Source of the DNA: Serinicoccus sediminis
GTDB taxonomy: Bacteria > Actinomycetota > Actinomycetes > Actinomycetales > Dermatophilaceae
DNA: 64,000 nt
Direction of reading: 5' to 3'
Assembly: GCF_004153545.1 (NCBI RefSeq)
Contig: NZ_SDVA01000014.1
Span: forward strand, 1-64,000
Position numbers and translations under genes: made by a program. Of this stretch, positions 15,660 through 23,974 are shown one piece after another. A model generated the notes under the pieces. That model was given only the letters and a program-made list of their open reading frames with translations, did not search any database and had not been told where the DNA came from. How positions within the stretch are numbered: position 1 is the first letter of the stretch; each line of letters begins with the position of its first letter.

Positions 15660-17269
15660 CCGCCGGAGACGGTCCACTCGGGCAGGTTCCACCAGGGCCC
15701 GCCCTGGAGACCGTGCTCGTGCGGCTCGACGAGGGGCACGTCATACCCCGACCACGTGCCGGCCTCGATGACGTAGTCGTGCTCGACGTAGGCGAGGAAC
15801 ACCCAGGGAAGGTCCTGCGCGAGCTGCTCCTGCACCGTGGCGTAGGCCTCGACCCGCTCGGCGTCCGCCTGGGCCGCCCGCCCGGCCTCGAGGGCCTCGT
15901 CCATCTCCGGCGAGTCGTACCCACCCGGGTTGTCGAAGCCCTGGAAGGCGCGGGAGGAGTGGAACAGCGGGTACGTGGACAGGTCGGCGTTGTAGGGGTT
16001 GCCGGTGCCGTAGACCAGGGCGTCGGTGGCCATCCGGGGCTCGATGGCCTCCCAGCTGAGCCCCTCGGGCTCGATCTCGATGCCGAGCTCGGCGGCCTGG
16101 GCCTGCACCTCGAGCGCGATGTTCTGGCGCAGGGTGTCCCCGGCGGGGTACATGAGGGTGAAGGCCGCCCGCTCGCCGTCGCGGGTCCGCACCCCGTCGT
16201 CGCCCTCGGCCCAGCCCGCGTCCTCCAGCGTCTGCTCCGCAGCGCGGGGATCGGGCTCGACCTCGAGGACGTCCGAGTACTCGACCGCCTCGGGCGGGAT
16301 GGGGCCGAAGGCGGGGCGGCCGGCACCGGCGAGCGCGCCCTCGACCAGGGCCTCCCGGTCCAGGCCGGTGTGCAGTGCTGCGCGGACGGCGGGGTCGCCG
16401 CTCACCTCGCCCCCCTCGGGGAGCACCAGGGCCCGGAAGTCCGCGGTGTCGCGGCGCACCACGTCATAGGCGTCGTCGTCCTCGAACCGTCCGAGCGCCT
16501 GGGTGGGCAGCAGGGCGGCGTCGACCTCGCCGGAGGCGAGCCGCGCGGCGCGCGCCGCGTCGTCCTCGACGAAGAGGAACGTGGCCCGGGTGACCTCGGG
16601 CTCCTCGCCCCAGTAGTCGGGGTACGCGGAGAGCACGATCCGCTCCCCCGCCCGGTAGCCGTCGACCTGGTAGGGACCGGTGCCCACCACGTCCTGCGGG
16701 GAGGTCGCGTCGACCGCGTCGGCCGGGAGGATGCCGAGGGTGGTGGTGGTGACGAAGGCGGACTGCGGGTGCGTCAGGGTGAACCGGACCGTGCGGTCGT
16801 CCACGGCCTCGACCGACTCCAGCGCGGTGAGGTCGGCCGCCACCGGGGAGGCGTTGTCGGGGTCGAGGGCGGCCTCGTAGGTCGCGACCACGTCGTCGGC
16901 GCCGAGGGTCTGCCCGTCGTGGAAGGTCACCCCCTCGCGCAGGGTGAAGGTGTAGGTGAGGCCGTCGTCGGACACCACCGGCAGGTCCTCGGCGAGCGCC
17001 GGCTCGGCGACCAGGTCGACGCCGAGCCGGGTCAGACCCTCGACGACCTTGCCGTCGCCCCACCGGGCATACCCCAGGACCGGGTTGAAGCTGTCCGGCT
17101 CACCCCCGGTGGCGATGACGACCTCGGCCGCGTCGGTCGAGGCCGTGGACGTCGCGCCCTCGCCCCCCGCCGAGGGCACGGCGGTGGGGTCGGTGCACCC
17201 GGTGAGCAGCAGACCGACCAGAGCGACGGAGGAGGCGAAGACCGCCGCCTTGTTGCGAAGTATTCGCAT
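15656..17269 (-). CDS. Solute-binding lipoprotein of a Dpp/Nik-type importer
   Basis: A 537-residue family 5 solute-binding protein and first gene of the ABC operon. It begins MRILRNKAAVFASSVALVGL with a lipobox LLTGC, so it is exported and lipid-anchored outside the membrane. The mature part shows FNPVLGYARWGDGKVVEGLTR, LREGVTFHDGQTLGADDVVATYEAALDP, VGTGPYQVDGY and later GYDSPEMDEALEAGRAAQ, typical of the family. The ATG at 17269 is preferred over an upstream one because it gives a compact signal peptide. It is divergent from the thioredoxin gene with a 65-base gap that must hold both promoters. Confidence 0.93.
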   Translation of the reverse strand: MRILRNKAAVFASSVALVGLLLTGCTDPTAVPSAGGEGATSTASTDAAEVVIATGGEPDSFNPVLGYARWGDGKVVEGLTRLGVDLVAEPALAEDLPVVSDDGLTYTFTLREGVTFHDGQTLGADDVVATYEAALDPDNASPVAADLTALESVEAVDDRTVRFTLTHPQSAFVTTTTLGILPADAVDATSPQDVVGTGPYQVDGYRAGERIVLSAYPDYWGEEPEVTRATFLFVEDDAARAARLASGEVDAALLPTQALGRFEDDDAYDVVRRDTADFRALVLPEGGEVSGDPAVRAALHTGLDREALVEGALAGAGRPAFGPIPPEAVEYSDVLEVEPDPRAAEQTLEDAGWAEGDDGVRTRDGERAAFTLMYPAGDTLRQNIALEVQAQAAELGIEIEPEGLSWEAIEPRMATDALVYGTGNPYNADLSTYPLFHSSRAFQGFDNPGGYDSPEMDEALEAGRAAQADAERVEAYATVQEQLAQDLPWVFLAYVEHDYVIEAGTWSGYDVPLVEPHEHGLQGGPWWNLPEWTVSGG

Positions 17270-17334
17270 GACGCGACGGTAGCAGGCACGGTCGGGCATG
17301 GAAGAAGACCAGGGGTGCTCGCGTTGGAACCGCC

Positions 17335-17718
17335 ATGAGCACCGTAGACCTGACCGCAGACACCTTCGAGCAGACCGTCACCGACAACGACATCGTCCTG
17401 GTCGACTGGTGGGCCGAGTGGTGCGGCCCGTGCAAGATGTTCGCGCCGAACTACGAGGAGGCCTCCGAGAAGTACGACGACGTCGTCTTCGGCAAGGTCG
17501 ACACCGAGGACCAGCAGGCCCTGGCGCAGGGCGCGGGCATCAGCTCGATCCCCACGATCATGGCCTTCAAGGAGGGCGTGCTCGTCTTCCGCCAGGCCGG
17601 TGCCCTGCCGGCACGCGACCTCGAGTCGGTCGTCGACCAGGTGCGCGCTCTCGACATGGACGAGGTGCGCGCCAAGCTGGCCGAGGCCGAGCAGGAGCAG
17701 GCGTCGCAGCAGGCCTGA
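17335..17718 (+). CDS. trxA: Thioredoxin
   Basis: Cytoplasmic disulfide reductase of 127 residues. The active site WCGPC has its cysteines at 30 and 33, followed by KMFAPNYEEASEKYDDVVFGKVDTEDQQALAQGAGISSIPTIMAFKEG with the cis-proline motif IPT. A C-terminal charged helix (DMDEVRAKLAEAEQEQASQQA) extends beyond the usual thioredoxin fold. It could supply electrons to methionine sulfoxide or arsenate reductases elsewhere, but nothing here ties it to one. Confidence 0.95.
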   Translation: MSTVDLTADTFEQTVTDNDIVLVDWWAEWCGPCKMFAPNYEEASEKYDDVVFGKVDTEDQQALAQGAGISSIPTIMAFKEGVLVFRQAGALPARDLESVVDQVRALDMDEVRAKLAEAEQEQASQQA

Positions 17719-17727
17719 GGCGAGTCC

Positions 17728-18027
17728 TCAGGCCCTGCGGGCGGCGCGGCGGCGGGCCACGAGGCGCGCCACGGCGTAGATGATGGCCGCGTTGACCGCT
17801 GCACCGACGACGACACCGATGGTCCCGGAGACAGCCCCGTCGACGTCCGTTCCTGCGGCGTCGACGACGCTGGTCACCGCGACCGACCACGGCAGCGTCA
17901 GGATGACGGCGAACACGCCGGAGAGGGAGTCGTCACTGACGAGGATCAGCAGCACCGCGACGACGACCAGCGCCAGGTAGACGAGGACCGCGATGACAGG
18001 GGCGCGCCGCGGCGTCGGATCAGCCAT
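17728..18027 (-). CDS. Small membrane protein (SCO4225-like)
   Basis: A 99-residue protein with three hydrophobic stretches: APVIAVLVYLALVVVAVLLILV, GVFAVILTLPWSVAVTSVV and GTIGVVVGAAVNAAIIYAVARLVA. The LTLPWS block and size recall the small SCO4225-type membrane proteins of actinobacteria, of unknown function. The ATG at 18027 gives MADPTPRRAPV; the frame is open upstream but without family character. A basic tail (RRRAARRA) should face the cytoplasm. It is convergent with trxA. Confidence 0.65.
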   Translation of the reverse strand: MADPTPRRAPVIAVLVYLALVVVAVLLILVSDDSLSGVFAVILTLPWSVAVTSVVDAAGTDVDGAVSGTIGVVVGAAVNAAIIYAVARLVARRRAARRA

Positions 18028-18176
18028 GAGGGTCTCCCACTCTGCAAGGTGATGGTCGACATCATGCCACGGTCGATCCCGGACCGCCTGGCGTCGCGGC
18101 GGCCGCGCCACGGGTCGGCTCGAGCGGTCGGCCGACGCCGCTTGGCAACCGTCGGCGCAGCGAGGACACTGAGGTG

Positions 18177-18893
18177 ATGACCCCGGACAGCCTGCCCGAG
18201 CTCATGGCTCAGGCAGCCCGGGACCTGCAGCACCAGTCGGGCACGGACGCCACCATGCAGACGGCGGTGGACGTGGCACTGCGGGACATCGACGGCGCTG
18301 AGGCCATCGGCCTGTCGATGGTGACGCGACGGCGTGAGGTGGAGACGCTCGCCGCCACAGCACCCGAGGCACGGCTGGCCGACGTCCTGCAGTACCGGCA
18401 CGACGAAGGGCCCTGCCTCGACGCCGTCTGGGAGCACCGCGTCGTGCACAGCAGAGATCTGCGTCAGGAGAGCCGCTGGCCCCGGTGGGCGGCGCAGGCG
18501 TCGGCGGAGACCGGCTACCGGAGCATGATGGCCTTCCAGCTCTTCACGACCTCCGACCGGCTGGGCGCTCTCAACCTCTACTCCACCCAGGTGGACGGGT
18601 TCGACACCACCGACCGGGACCACGGTCTGGCCCTGGCGGCGCACATCTCGGTCGCCGTGCGGAGCGCGCAGCAGATCCAGAACCTCCAGGCCGCGCTCGA
18701 CAGCCGCACGGTCATCGCCCAGGCCGTGGGCATCCTCATGGAGCGGTACGACCTGGAGCCCGACGGCGCGTTCTTCGTGCTGACGAGGGTCTCGACGACC
18801 ACCAACAGCAAGCTGCGGGACCTGGCCGAGCAGCTCTGCACGACCGGAGGACTGCCGCATCTCGGGGACGGGTCGGGCGCAGCCACGGGCTGA
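18177..18893 (+). CDS. GAF and ANTAR domain protein, probable RNA-binding antiterminator
   Basis: A 238-residue cytoplasmic regulator. Residues about 20-155 form a GAF sensor domain (AEAIGLSMVTRRREVETLAAT, YRHDEGPCLDAVWEHRVVHSRDL, YRSMMAFQLF). Residues about 165-225 form an ANTAR domain (IQNLQAALDSRTVIAQAVGI, LMERYDLEPDGAFFVLTRVS), which binds dual-hexaloop RNA and prevents termination. The combination is common in actinobacteria, often linked to stress or nitrogen response. GTG at 18174 and ATG at 18177 are both possible starts; I use the ATG. Targets are not evident. Confidence 0.9.
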   Translation: MTPDSLPELMAQAARDLQHQSGTDATMQTAVDVALRDIDGAEAIGLSMVTRRREVETLAATAPEARLADVLQYRHDEGPCLDAVWEHRVVHSRDLRQESRWPRWAAQASAETGYRSMMAFQLFTTSDRLGALNLYSTQVDGFDTTDRDHGLALAAHISVAVRSAQQIQNLQAALDSRTVIAQAVGILMERYDLEPDGAFFVLTRVSTTTNSKLRDLAEQLCTTGGLPHLGDGSGAATG

Positions 18894-19040
18894 CCCGTCC
18901 TCCGTGACGGAGGCTCTGGAGCAGGATCGGACGTCAGCCCGCTCACACCTGTGGACGGGGTGCGCGATGACGTGCCAGACTCACCCGCAAGGATGGGGCT
19001 GCCATCTTGGCCGGTCCCGCCGACGACGGGAGGATGTGGC

Positions 19041-19559
19041 ATGGCGACTCTGACGGTGTGGAAGTTCGACGACCCGCTGCGGGCCGAGCAGGTCCGGGCC
19101 CAGGTCATCGAGCTGCAGAAGAAGCAGCTCATCACGGTGCACGACGCGGTGGTCGTGTCCTGGCCCGAGGACAAGAAGAAGCCGCGGACCCAGCAGGCCT
19201 TCTCCCCCACGGGTGCGGGGGCCTCGGGAGGAGCGTTCTGGGGTCTCCTCTTCGGCATCATCTTCTTCGTCCCGCTCTTCGGTATGGCGTTCGGCGCGGC
19301 CATGGGGGCGCTGGCCGGGTCGATGCGCGACTTCGGGATCAGCGACGAGTTCATCGAGACCGTCCGGGAGAAGGTCACGCCCGGCACGTCCGCCCTCTTC
19401 CTCATGTCCAGCGGTGGCGTGCGGGACCGCATCGCCGAGGAGCTGGGAGACCACCAGGGCGAGCTGATCGCCACCAACCTCAGCGTGGATGACGAGGCCG
19501 CGGTCCGCGACATGTTCGGCTCCGAGGAGCAGTCGGCGGACCAGGGCGACCGGGCCTGA
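19041..19559 (+). CDS. DUF1269 family membrane-associated protein
   Basis: A 172-residue protein of unknown function. The N-terminal LTVWKFDDPLRAEQVRAQVI and the glycine-rich membrane segment at about 61-93 (FWGLLFGIIFFVPLFGMAFG and following) match DUF1269 proteins. The C-terminal part (ISDEFIETVREKVTPGTSALFLM) is also typical. The ATG at 19041 has a GGGAGG site. It heads a run of four plus-strand genes whose third member has a related-looking fold, suggesting a stress-related set, but this is inference. Confidence 0.85.
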   Translation: MATLTVWKFDDPLRAEQVRAQVIELQKKQLITVHDAVVVSWPEDKKKPRTQQAFSPTGAGASGGAFWGLLFGIIFFVPLFGMAFGAAMGALAGSMRDFGISDEFIETVREKVTPGTSALFLMSSGGVRDRIAEELGDHQGELIATNLSVDDEAAVRDMFGSEEQSADQGDRA

Positions 19560-19588
19560 CCGGCCACTCGCGGGAAGCTGGTGACCAG

Positions 19589-20998
19589 GTGACCCCGTCG
19601 TCCGACGGCAGCGGCGCCGATCAGCTCGAGGAGAGGCGCACGACCTTCCTGGACTCGCCGGATGGCCGGTCGTTCCGGGTCCGGGGGTCGTGGATCCCGC
19701 CGAGGGTGGGCGGCTTCCTCGTCGTGCAGAGCGACGAGACCAGGCTCCTGGGCCAGGTGGAACGGCTCGAGGCCTCGGGGCGGGACGAGCACGTGGCAGC
19801 CGGGACCATCGTCGCGCTCGACGGGGCCCCACCCGCGCCGGTGCCCAGCCCGGTGGACGTGCACCGCGCCTCGGACGAAGAGGTCGCCGCCGCGGTCTCC
19901 GGGACGGACCGGCGGTTGCACCTGGGCCGGCTGCAGGCCGCGCCGGAGGTGCCGGTGGGCGTCGTCGCCCGCAAGCTGAACCGGCATACCTTCTGGTGTG
20001 GCCAGAGCGGGTCGGGCAAGACGTATGCCCTCGGGGTGCTGCTCGAGCGCATCCTCACCGCCACCGGGCTGCCGGTGCTGGTGCTCGACCCCAACAGCGA
20101 CTTCGTGCACCTGGACACGACCGTTCCGGGGGCAGACCCGCAGGAGTCGGGGCCGCTCGCCGCCCGCGACGTGCAGGTGCTGCGCCCCGAGAGCGACGAG
20201 CACCCGCTGCGCATCCGGTTCACCGACCTCAGCGCACGGTCCAAGGCGGCGGTCCTGCGGCTGGACCCGGTCGTCGACCGGGTGGAGTACAACGCCCTGC
20301 TGCAGCTGTCGGCGTCCTTCTCCGAGCACGGCGTCGCCGACGTGCTGCCCACGCTGCACGGCGCGGGGACGCCCGAGGCGACCATGCTGGCGCAACGCAT
20401 CGAGAACCTCGGGCTGCTGGAGTGGAGGACGGTCTGGTCCGACCACACCACCTCGGCCACGGACGTGCTCGACCGTCGCCCCAGCGCGACCGTGCTCGAC
20501 CTGGGCGGCTACGACCAGCAGGAGGAGCAGCTGGCCATCGCGCTGGGCGTGCTCGACCACCTCTGGGAGCACCGGTCCGAGCGCCGCCCCCTGCTCATCG
20601 TGGTCGACGAGGCGCACAACCTGTGCCCACCGGAGGCCGAGACGCCGCTGGGCGTCGCGGTGCGCGACCGCCTGGTCCAGATCGCCGCCGAGGGCCGGAA
20701 GTACGGCTTGTGGCTCCTCGTCTCGACCCAGCGCCCGTCCAAGGTGCACCCCGGGATCATCACCCAGTGCGACAACCTCACCCTGATGCGGATGACGTCC
20801 CGGTCGGACCTGGAGCAGCTGGCGAGCATCTTCGGGCACGTCCCCGGGGCCATGCTGCAGCAGGCGGCCCAGTTCCGGCTGGGCGAGGCCCTGGTCGCCG
20901 GCCCCTTCGTGCCGCGTCCGAGCATCGTCCAGATGCGGGACCGGGTGACCGAGCAGGGCGGCTCGGACGTCCCCGTCCCGCTGCGCGAGGACGGGTGA
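19589..20998 (+). CDS. HerA-like ATP-binding protein
   Basis: A 469-residue P-loop ATPase of the HerA/DUF87 type. Residues about 15-95 may be a HAS-barrel-like N-terminal module (DGRSFRVRGSWIPPRVGGFLVVQ). The Walker A motif is GQSGSGKT at 138-145, preceded by LNRHTFWC; Walker B is LLIVVDEAHN with Asp340-Glu341; and RKYGLWLLVSTQRPSKVHPGIITQCDNLTLMRM holds the sensor region. HerA proteins move on DNA and usually pair with the NurA nuclease, which is not next to it. Here it sits between DUF1269 and DUF6325-like genes, so its partner is uncertain. Confidence 0.85.
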   Translation: MTPSSDGSGADQLEERRTTFLDSPDGRSFRVRGSWIPPRVGGFLVVQSDETRLLGQVERLEASGRDEHVAAGTIVALDGAPPAPVPSPVDVHRASDEEVAAAVSGTDRRLHLGRLQAAPEVPVGVVARKLNRHTFWCGQSGSGKTYALGVLLERILTATGLPVLVLDPNSDFVHLDTTVPGADPQESGPLAARDVQVLRPESDEHPLRIRFTDLSARSKAAVLRLDPVVDRVEYNALLQLSASFSEHGVADVLPTLHGAGTPEATMLAQRIENLGLLEWRTVWSDHTTSATDVLDRRPSATVLDLGGYDQQEEQLAIALGVLDHLWEHRSERRPLLIVVDEAHNLCPPEAETPLGVAVRDRLVQIAAEGRKYGLWLLVSTQRPSKVHPGIITQCDNLTLMRMTSRSDLEQLASIFGHVPGAMLQQAAQFRLGEALVAGPFVPRPSIVQMRDRVTEQGGSDVPVPLREDG

Positions 20999-21080
20999 CC
21001 ACCGTGTCAAGGCGTCCGCAGCCCGGTAGCACATCGCCGTCGTCGTCCACGCAGCGTCCGCGCTGGTGAGGAGAAGTGGT

Positions 21081-21509
21081 ATGAGGTCATCCACCTACGG
21101 TCCGGTCGAGCTGCACCTGGTGGGGTTCGAGGGTGACCGTCCAGATCCCGGTGCCCTTGCTGCCCTGCGTGAGCTCGTCGACAGCGGCCTGCTCCGGCTG
21201 CTGGACCTCGTCGTCGTCTCCCGGTCCGAGCAGGGAGAGCTGACGACGCAGGAGATGTCCGAGGGGTCGCAGGACTGGGACGTGTCCGGCCTCGAGCCCG
21301 CCGAGACCGGTCTGGCGGGCGAGGAGGACCTCGAGGAGCTCGCCGCCACGCTCGAGGCCGGCACGTCCGGGGTCGTCGTCGTCTTCGAGCTCGTCTACGC
21401 GCGCACCCTGGCGGAGCGTCTTGCCGCAGCGGGCGCGACCGTCCTGCGCACCGAACGGATCCCCGCGCCCGTCGTCAACGAGCTGCTCCGGTCAGCCGAA
21501 CAGGTCTAG
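21081..21509 (+). CDS. DUF6325 / DUF1269-like protein
   Basis: A 142-residue protein. YGPVELHLVGFEGDRPDPGALAALRELVDSGLLRLLDLVVVSRSEQGEL is typical of small actinobacterial proteins in this group. The C-terminal half (EDLEELAATLEAGTSGVVVVFELVYARTLAERLAAAGATVLRTERIP) lines up in pattern with DUF1269 proteins without the membrane helix. ATG at 21081 with a GAGGAGAA ribosome site. It is nine bases upstream of the SHOCT gene and often occurs with SHOCT proteins (family knowledge). Function unknown. Confidence 0.75.
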   Translation: MRSSTYGPVELHLVGFEGDRPDPGALAALRELVDSGLLRLLDLVVVSRSEQGELTTQEMSEGSQDWDVSGLEPAETGLAGEEDLEELAATLEAGTSGVVVVFELVYARTLAERLAAAGATVLRTERIPAPVVNELLRSAEQV

Positions 21510-21518
21510 GAGAGTCAC

Positions 21519-21860
21519 ATGCCCATCGGTCGAGTCGGTCGTCCGGGCCTCATCGGTCTGGCCGCCCGCACCGCAGTCATCGCCGGCACCGCCCAGGCGG
21601 TGAGCGGAGGGATGGCCCGCAACCAGCAGGCGCGTGCTCAGCAGGCTGCCCAGCAGCAGGAGTACGCCGACGACCAGCAGCGGGCACAGATGGAGGCGGC
21701 CGCGCAGGCCGCCGCCGCGGCATACCCCCCTCCCCCGACGCCCTCACCCGCCCCGACGACAGATCTCATCGGCGAGCTCCAGAAGCTCGCCGCCCTCCAG
21801 CAGGCGGGTGTGCTGACCGACGCGGAGTTCTCCGCGGCGAAGGCCAAGCTGTTGTCCTGA
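21519..21860 (+). CDS. SHOCT domain protein
   Basis: A 113-residue protein. It begins with a hydrophobic, glycine/alanine-rich segment (GLIGLAARTAVIAGTAQAVSGG), continues with a Gln/Ala-rich stretch and a Pro-rich linker, and ends with the SHOCT motif DLIGELQKLAALQQAGVLTDAEFSAAKAKLLS, a short helical oligomerisation module. It is the last of the four-gene run that begins at 19041 and is followed by a strong hairpin. Confidence 0.88.
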   Translation: MPIGRVGRPGLIGLAARTAVIAGTAQAVSGGMARNQQARAQQAAQQQEYADDQQRAQMEAAAQAAAAAYPPPPTPSPAPTTDLIGELQKLAALQQAGVLTDAEFSAAKAKLLS

Positions 21861-21871
21861 GCCCGCACCGG

Positions 21872-21909
21872 GAGGCGCGGCCCCGTGACCAGTCATGGGG
21901 CCGCGCCTC
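21872..21909 (+). terminator. Bidirectional terminator hairpin
   Basis: A perfect 13-base stem (GAGGCGCGGCCCC with GGGGCCGCGCCTC) and a 12-base loop lie between two convergent genes, the SHOCT gene and the minus-strand membrane protein. No U-run. Confidence 0.7.
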
Positions 21910-21919
21910 GGGTGGCTGC

Positions 21920-22639
21920 TCAGGGCCGCCGCAGGGTCAGCCCGAGCCAGGTGAACCACAGGATGAGGCCGAGCCCGAAGACCGACGTCGCCAGGTCGGA
22001 GGCGGCCGGCACGACGGTCGCCATCCCGACGGCCGCCAGACCGAGCGCCAGTCCGGCGAGCGGCGCCGACAGCGTGCGGGCCCGCAGCGCCGCGAGGCCG
22101 ACCGCGGCGGCCCACAGGGCCCCGGCCACCTCGACGCCGCCACCCAGGCCGTCCTGCACGACCCCGACCGAGACCCAGGTGCTCAGGGCGAGGTCGGGGT
22201 GCTGCTCGTGCAGGGTGACCGCCGCGTGCTGCCCGACGAGGGCGATGCTGCCGCTGGCGACCAGCAACCCGGACCAGATGAGGCCGAGGGCGGTGCTCAC
22301 CCGGGACAGCGCCGGTGCCGCGGCGAGACGCTGGCCGACCCCCAGCGAGACGACAGCCATCGCGGCCCCGCCCAGGAGGTAGAGCACCAGGTACCAGGCA
22401 GACAGCTCGACGTGGTGGCCGAGCAGGTGGTCGAGCGAGCCCGCCGGGTCATCGACCGGCGCCGCGAACCCTCCCGGGACCAGGTAGATGGCCATGGCCA
22501 TGAATCCCACGACGTAGGTGCCGGCGACGACCTGGGCGGCGGTACCGGCTGCGCCGACGAGGGCGGGGACGTGCGGGGCGGGCGTCGGTGCGGAGACGCT
22601 CGCGGCCGGGTGGGACGGGGTCTGGGTGTCGTGTGTCAT
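21920..22639 (-). CDS. Multi-pass membrane protein of unknown function
   Basis: A 239-residue integral membrane protein. Six to seven hydrophobic segments can be seen, including VVAGTYVVGFMAMAIYLVPG, WYLVLYLLGGAAMAVVSLGV, LIWSGLLVASGSIALVG, EVAGALWAAAVGLAAL, LAGLALGLAAVGMATVV and VFGLGLILWFTWLGLTL. The N-terminal 25 residues are Pro/Ser/Thr-rich and probably cytoplasmic. I do not recognise a specific family, though the layout recalls DUF4386-type proteins. The frame is open far upstream, but MTHDTQTPSHPAAS at 22639 is the sensible start. Divergent from the sensor kinase gene. Confidence 0.75.
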   Translation of the reverse strand: MTHDTQTPSHPAASVSAPTPAPHVPALVGAAGTAAQVVAGTYVVGFMAMAIYLVPGGFAAPVDDPAGSLDHLLGHHVELSAWYLVLYLLGGAAMAVVSLGVGQRLAAAPALSRVSTALGLIWSGLLVASGSIALVGQHAAVTLHEQHPDLALSTWVSVGVVQDGLGGGVEVAGALWAAAVGLAALRARTLSAPLAGLALGLAAVGMATVVPAASDLATSVFGLGLILWFTWLGLTLRRP

Positions 22640-22762
22640 GACTCCACCGTGGCCGCGTGCAACGGTCTGCCACATCGGAGGTCGGGCCACCACCGGCTCG
22701 TGCCCAGGTGCCGTCGTGGCTGGCCGAAAGGACGACCTAGACGCCGGGGGCCCGCCTGCCTC

Positions 22763-22768
22763 TAGGCT
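22763..22768 (+). promoter_or_regulatory. -10 box of a leaderless promoter (sensor kinase gene)
   Basis: TAGGCT ends six bases before the ATG at 22775. The GGAGAC between them is too close to the ATG to be a normal ribosome site, so a leaderless start is likely. Confidence 0.45.
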
Positions 22769-22774
22769 GGAGAC

Positions 22775-23974
22775 ATGGCCGCAGCCGCGCTGCGCGCGCT
22801 CTGGGACGAACCGCGGGCCGTGGCACCGGCGGGGACGGCGTGGTGGGACCGGGCCCTGGTCGCCGGGCTCGTGCCGGTGACGGTCCTCGAGGCAGGCCTC
22901 CGGACCGACATGGTGTGGCCGGTCTGGCAGGCGGTGTGGGCACTGGTCTGTGCCGCCACGCTGCTCGGGCGTCGCCAGCACCCGGTGACGATGCTCGTGC
23001 TCGCCTACGGGGCGCAGACGGTGGCCGGTGTGGTCCCCGCCCTGGCCGGCCAGCCCTACAGCGTGCTCAACGTCACCGCGGTCGTGCTCCTCCTCGCGTA
23101 CTCCCTGGGGCGGTGGGCCAGCGGCCGCGGCGTGCTCGTCGGGTCGGCCTTCCTGCTGGCGACCCACCTGCTGCGCGAACCGCTCTACGCCTCCAGCGGC
23201 GCGTCCATGGCCATCGGCGTCGGTGCGCTGATGCTGCCGGTCGCCCTGGGGGTCCTGACGCGGTCCTGGGCGTCGTCGCAGGTGCGCGCCAAGGAGGCGG
23301 TGCGGATGCGGGAGCGCGAGCGCCTGGCCCGCGACCTGCACGACACGGTGGCCCACCACGTCTCCGGCATCCTCCTGCACGCCCGCGCTGCCAGGGTGCG
23401 GGCGCGGACCGATCCCGGGGCGGCGGCCGCCGCGATGGACGACGTGGAGGGCGCCGCCCAGCGCACGCTGGACGACATGCGTGCCATGGTCGCCCTCCTG
23501 CGCGGCACGGACGAGGACGGCCCGGGCCGGACGCCACCGCCCGGGGCCGGGGACATCGCGATGCTGGCGGATGTGCACAGCGGAGGCCCGGGGATCTCCG
23601 TGTCGCTCGACGACGACCTCTGCCACCTCGCCGGCCCGGTCGGGTCGGCGCTCTACCGCGCCGCCCAGGAGGCGGTGACGAACGCCCGGCGCCACGCCGT
23701 CGAGCCCACCCGGGTGGCGATCTCGTTGACCCGGGGAGCGGGGACGGCGCGGCTGCGGGTCCACGACGACGGCCGGGTGACCCCCACCCGGACGCGCCGC
23801 GCGACCCCGGCGTACGGCCTGGCGGGTATGCGCGAGCGCTTCAGCCTGCTGGGCGGGACGGTGCGGGCCGGTCCGGACCCCGCCGGCGGGTGGACCGTGG
23901 AGGCCGTCGTCCCCCTCCCCGCGGGGGCCGGGCGACACGACGGGGAGGAGACCGATGCGGGTGCTCATCGCTGA
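22775..23974 (+). CDS. Sensor histidine kinase (NarL/DesK class)
   Basis: A 399-residue kinase. Residues about 20-165 hold several membrane helices (VWPVWQAVWALVCAATLLG, LNVTAVVLLLAYSLG, IGVGALMLPVALGVL) with no large outside domain. The dimerisation and phosphoacceptor region RERERLARDLHDTVAHHVSG has His189. The ATPase shows YRAAQEAVTNARRHA as N box and PAYGLAGMRERFSLLGGTV as the G2-like region; the G1 area (VHDDGRVTPTRTRRATP) is poorly conserved. The last 20 bases overlap the response regulator gene, so kinase and regulator are coupled. The signal is unknown. Confidence 0.92.
   Translation: MAAAALRALWDEPRAVAPAGTAWWDRALVAGLVPVTVLEAGLRTDMVWPVWQAVWALVCAATLLGRRQHPVTMLVLAYGAQTVAGVVPALAGQPYSVLNVTAVVLLLAYSLGRWASGRGVLVGSAFLLATHLLREPLYASSGASMAIGVGALMLPVALGVLTRSWASSQVRAKEAVRMRERERLARDLHDTVAHHVSGILLHARAARVRARTDPGAAAAAMDDVEGAAQRTLDDMRAMVALLRGTDEDGPGRTPPPGAGDIAMLADVHSGGPGISVSLDDDLCHLAGPVGSALYRAAQEAVTNARRHAVEPTRVAISLTRGAGTARLRVHDDGRVTPTRTRRATPAYGLAGMRERFSLLGGTVRAGPDPAGGWTVEAVVPLPAGAGRHDGEETDAGAHR

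Noticed and set aside
18578-21094. A minus-strand frame of 838 codons opposite GAF-ANTAR, DUF1269 and HerA-like genes
   Set aside because: The opposite strand carries coherent domains with ribosome sites; the shadow has none.
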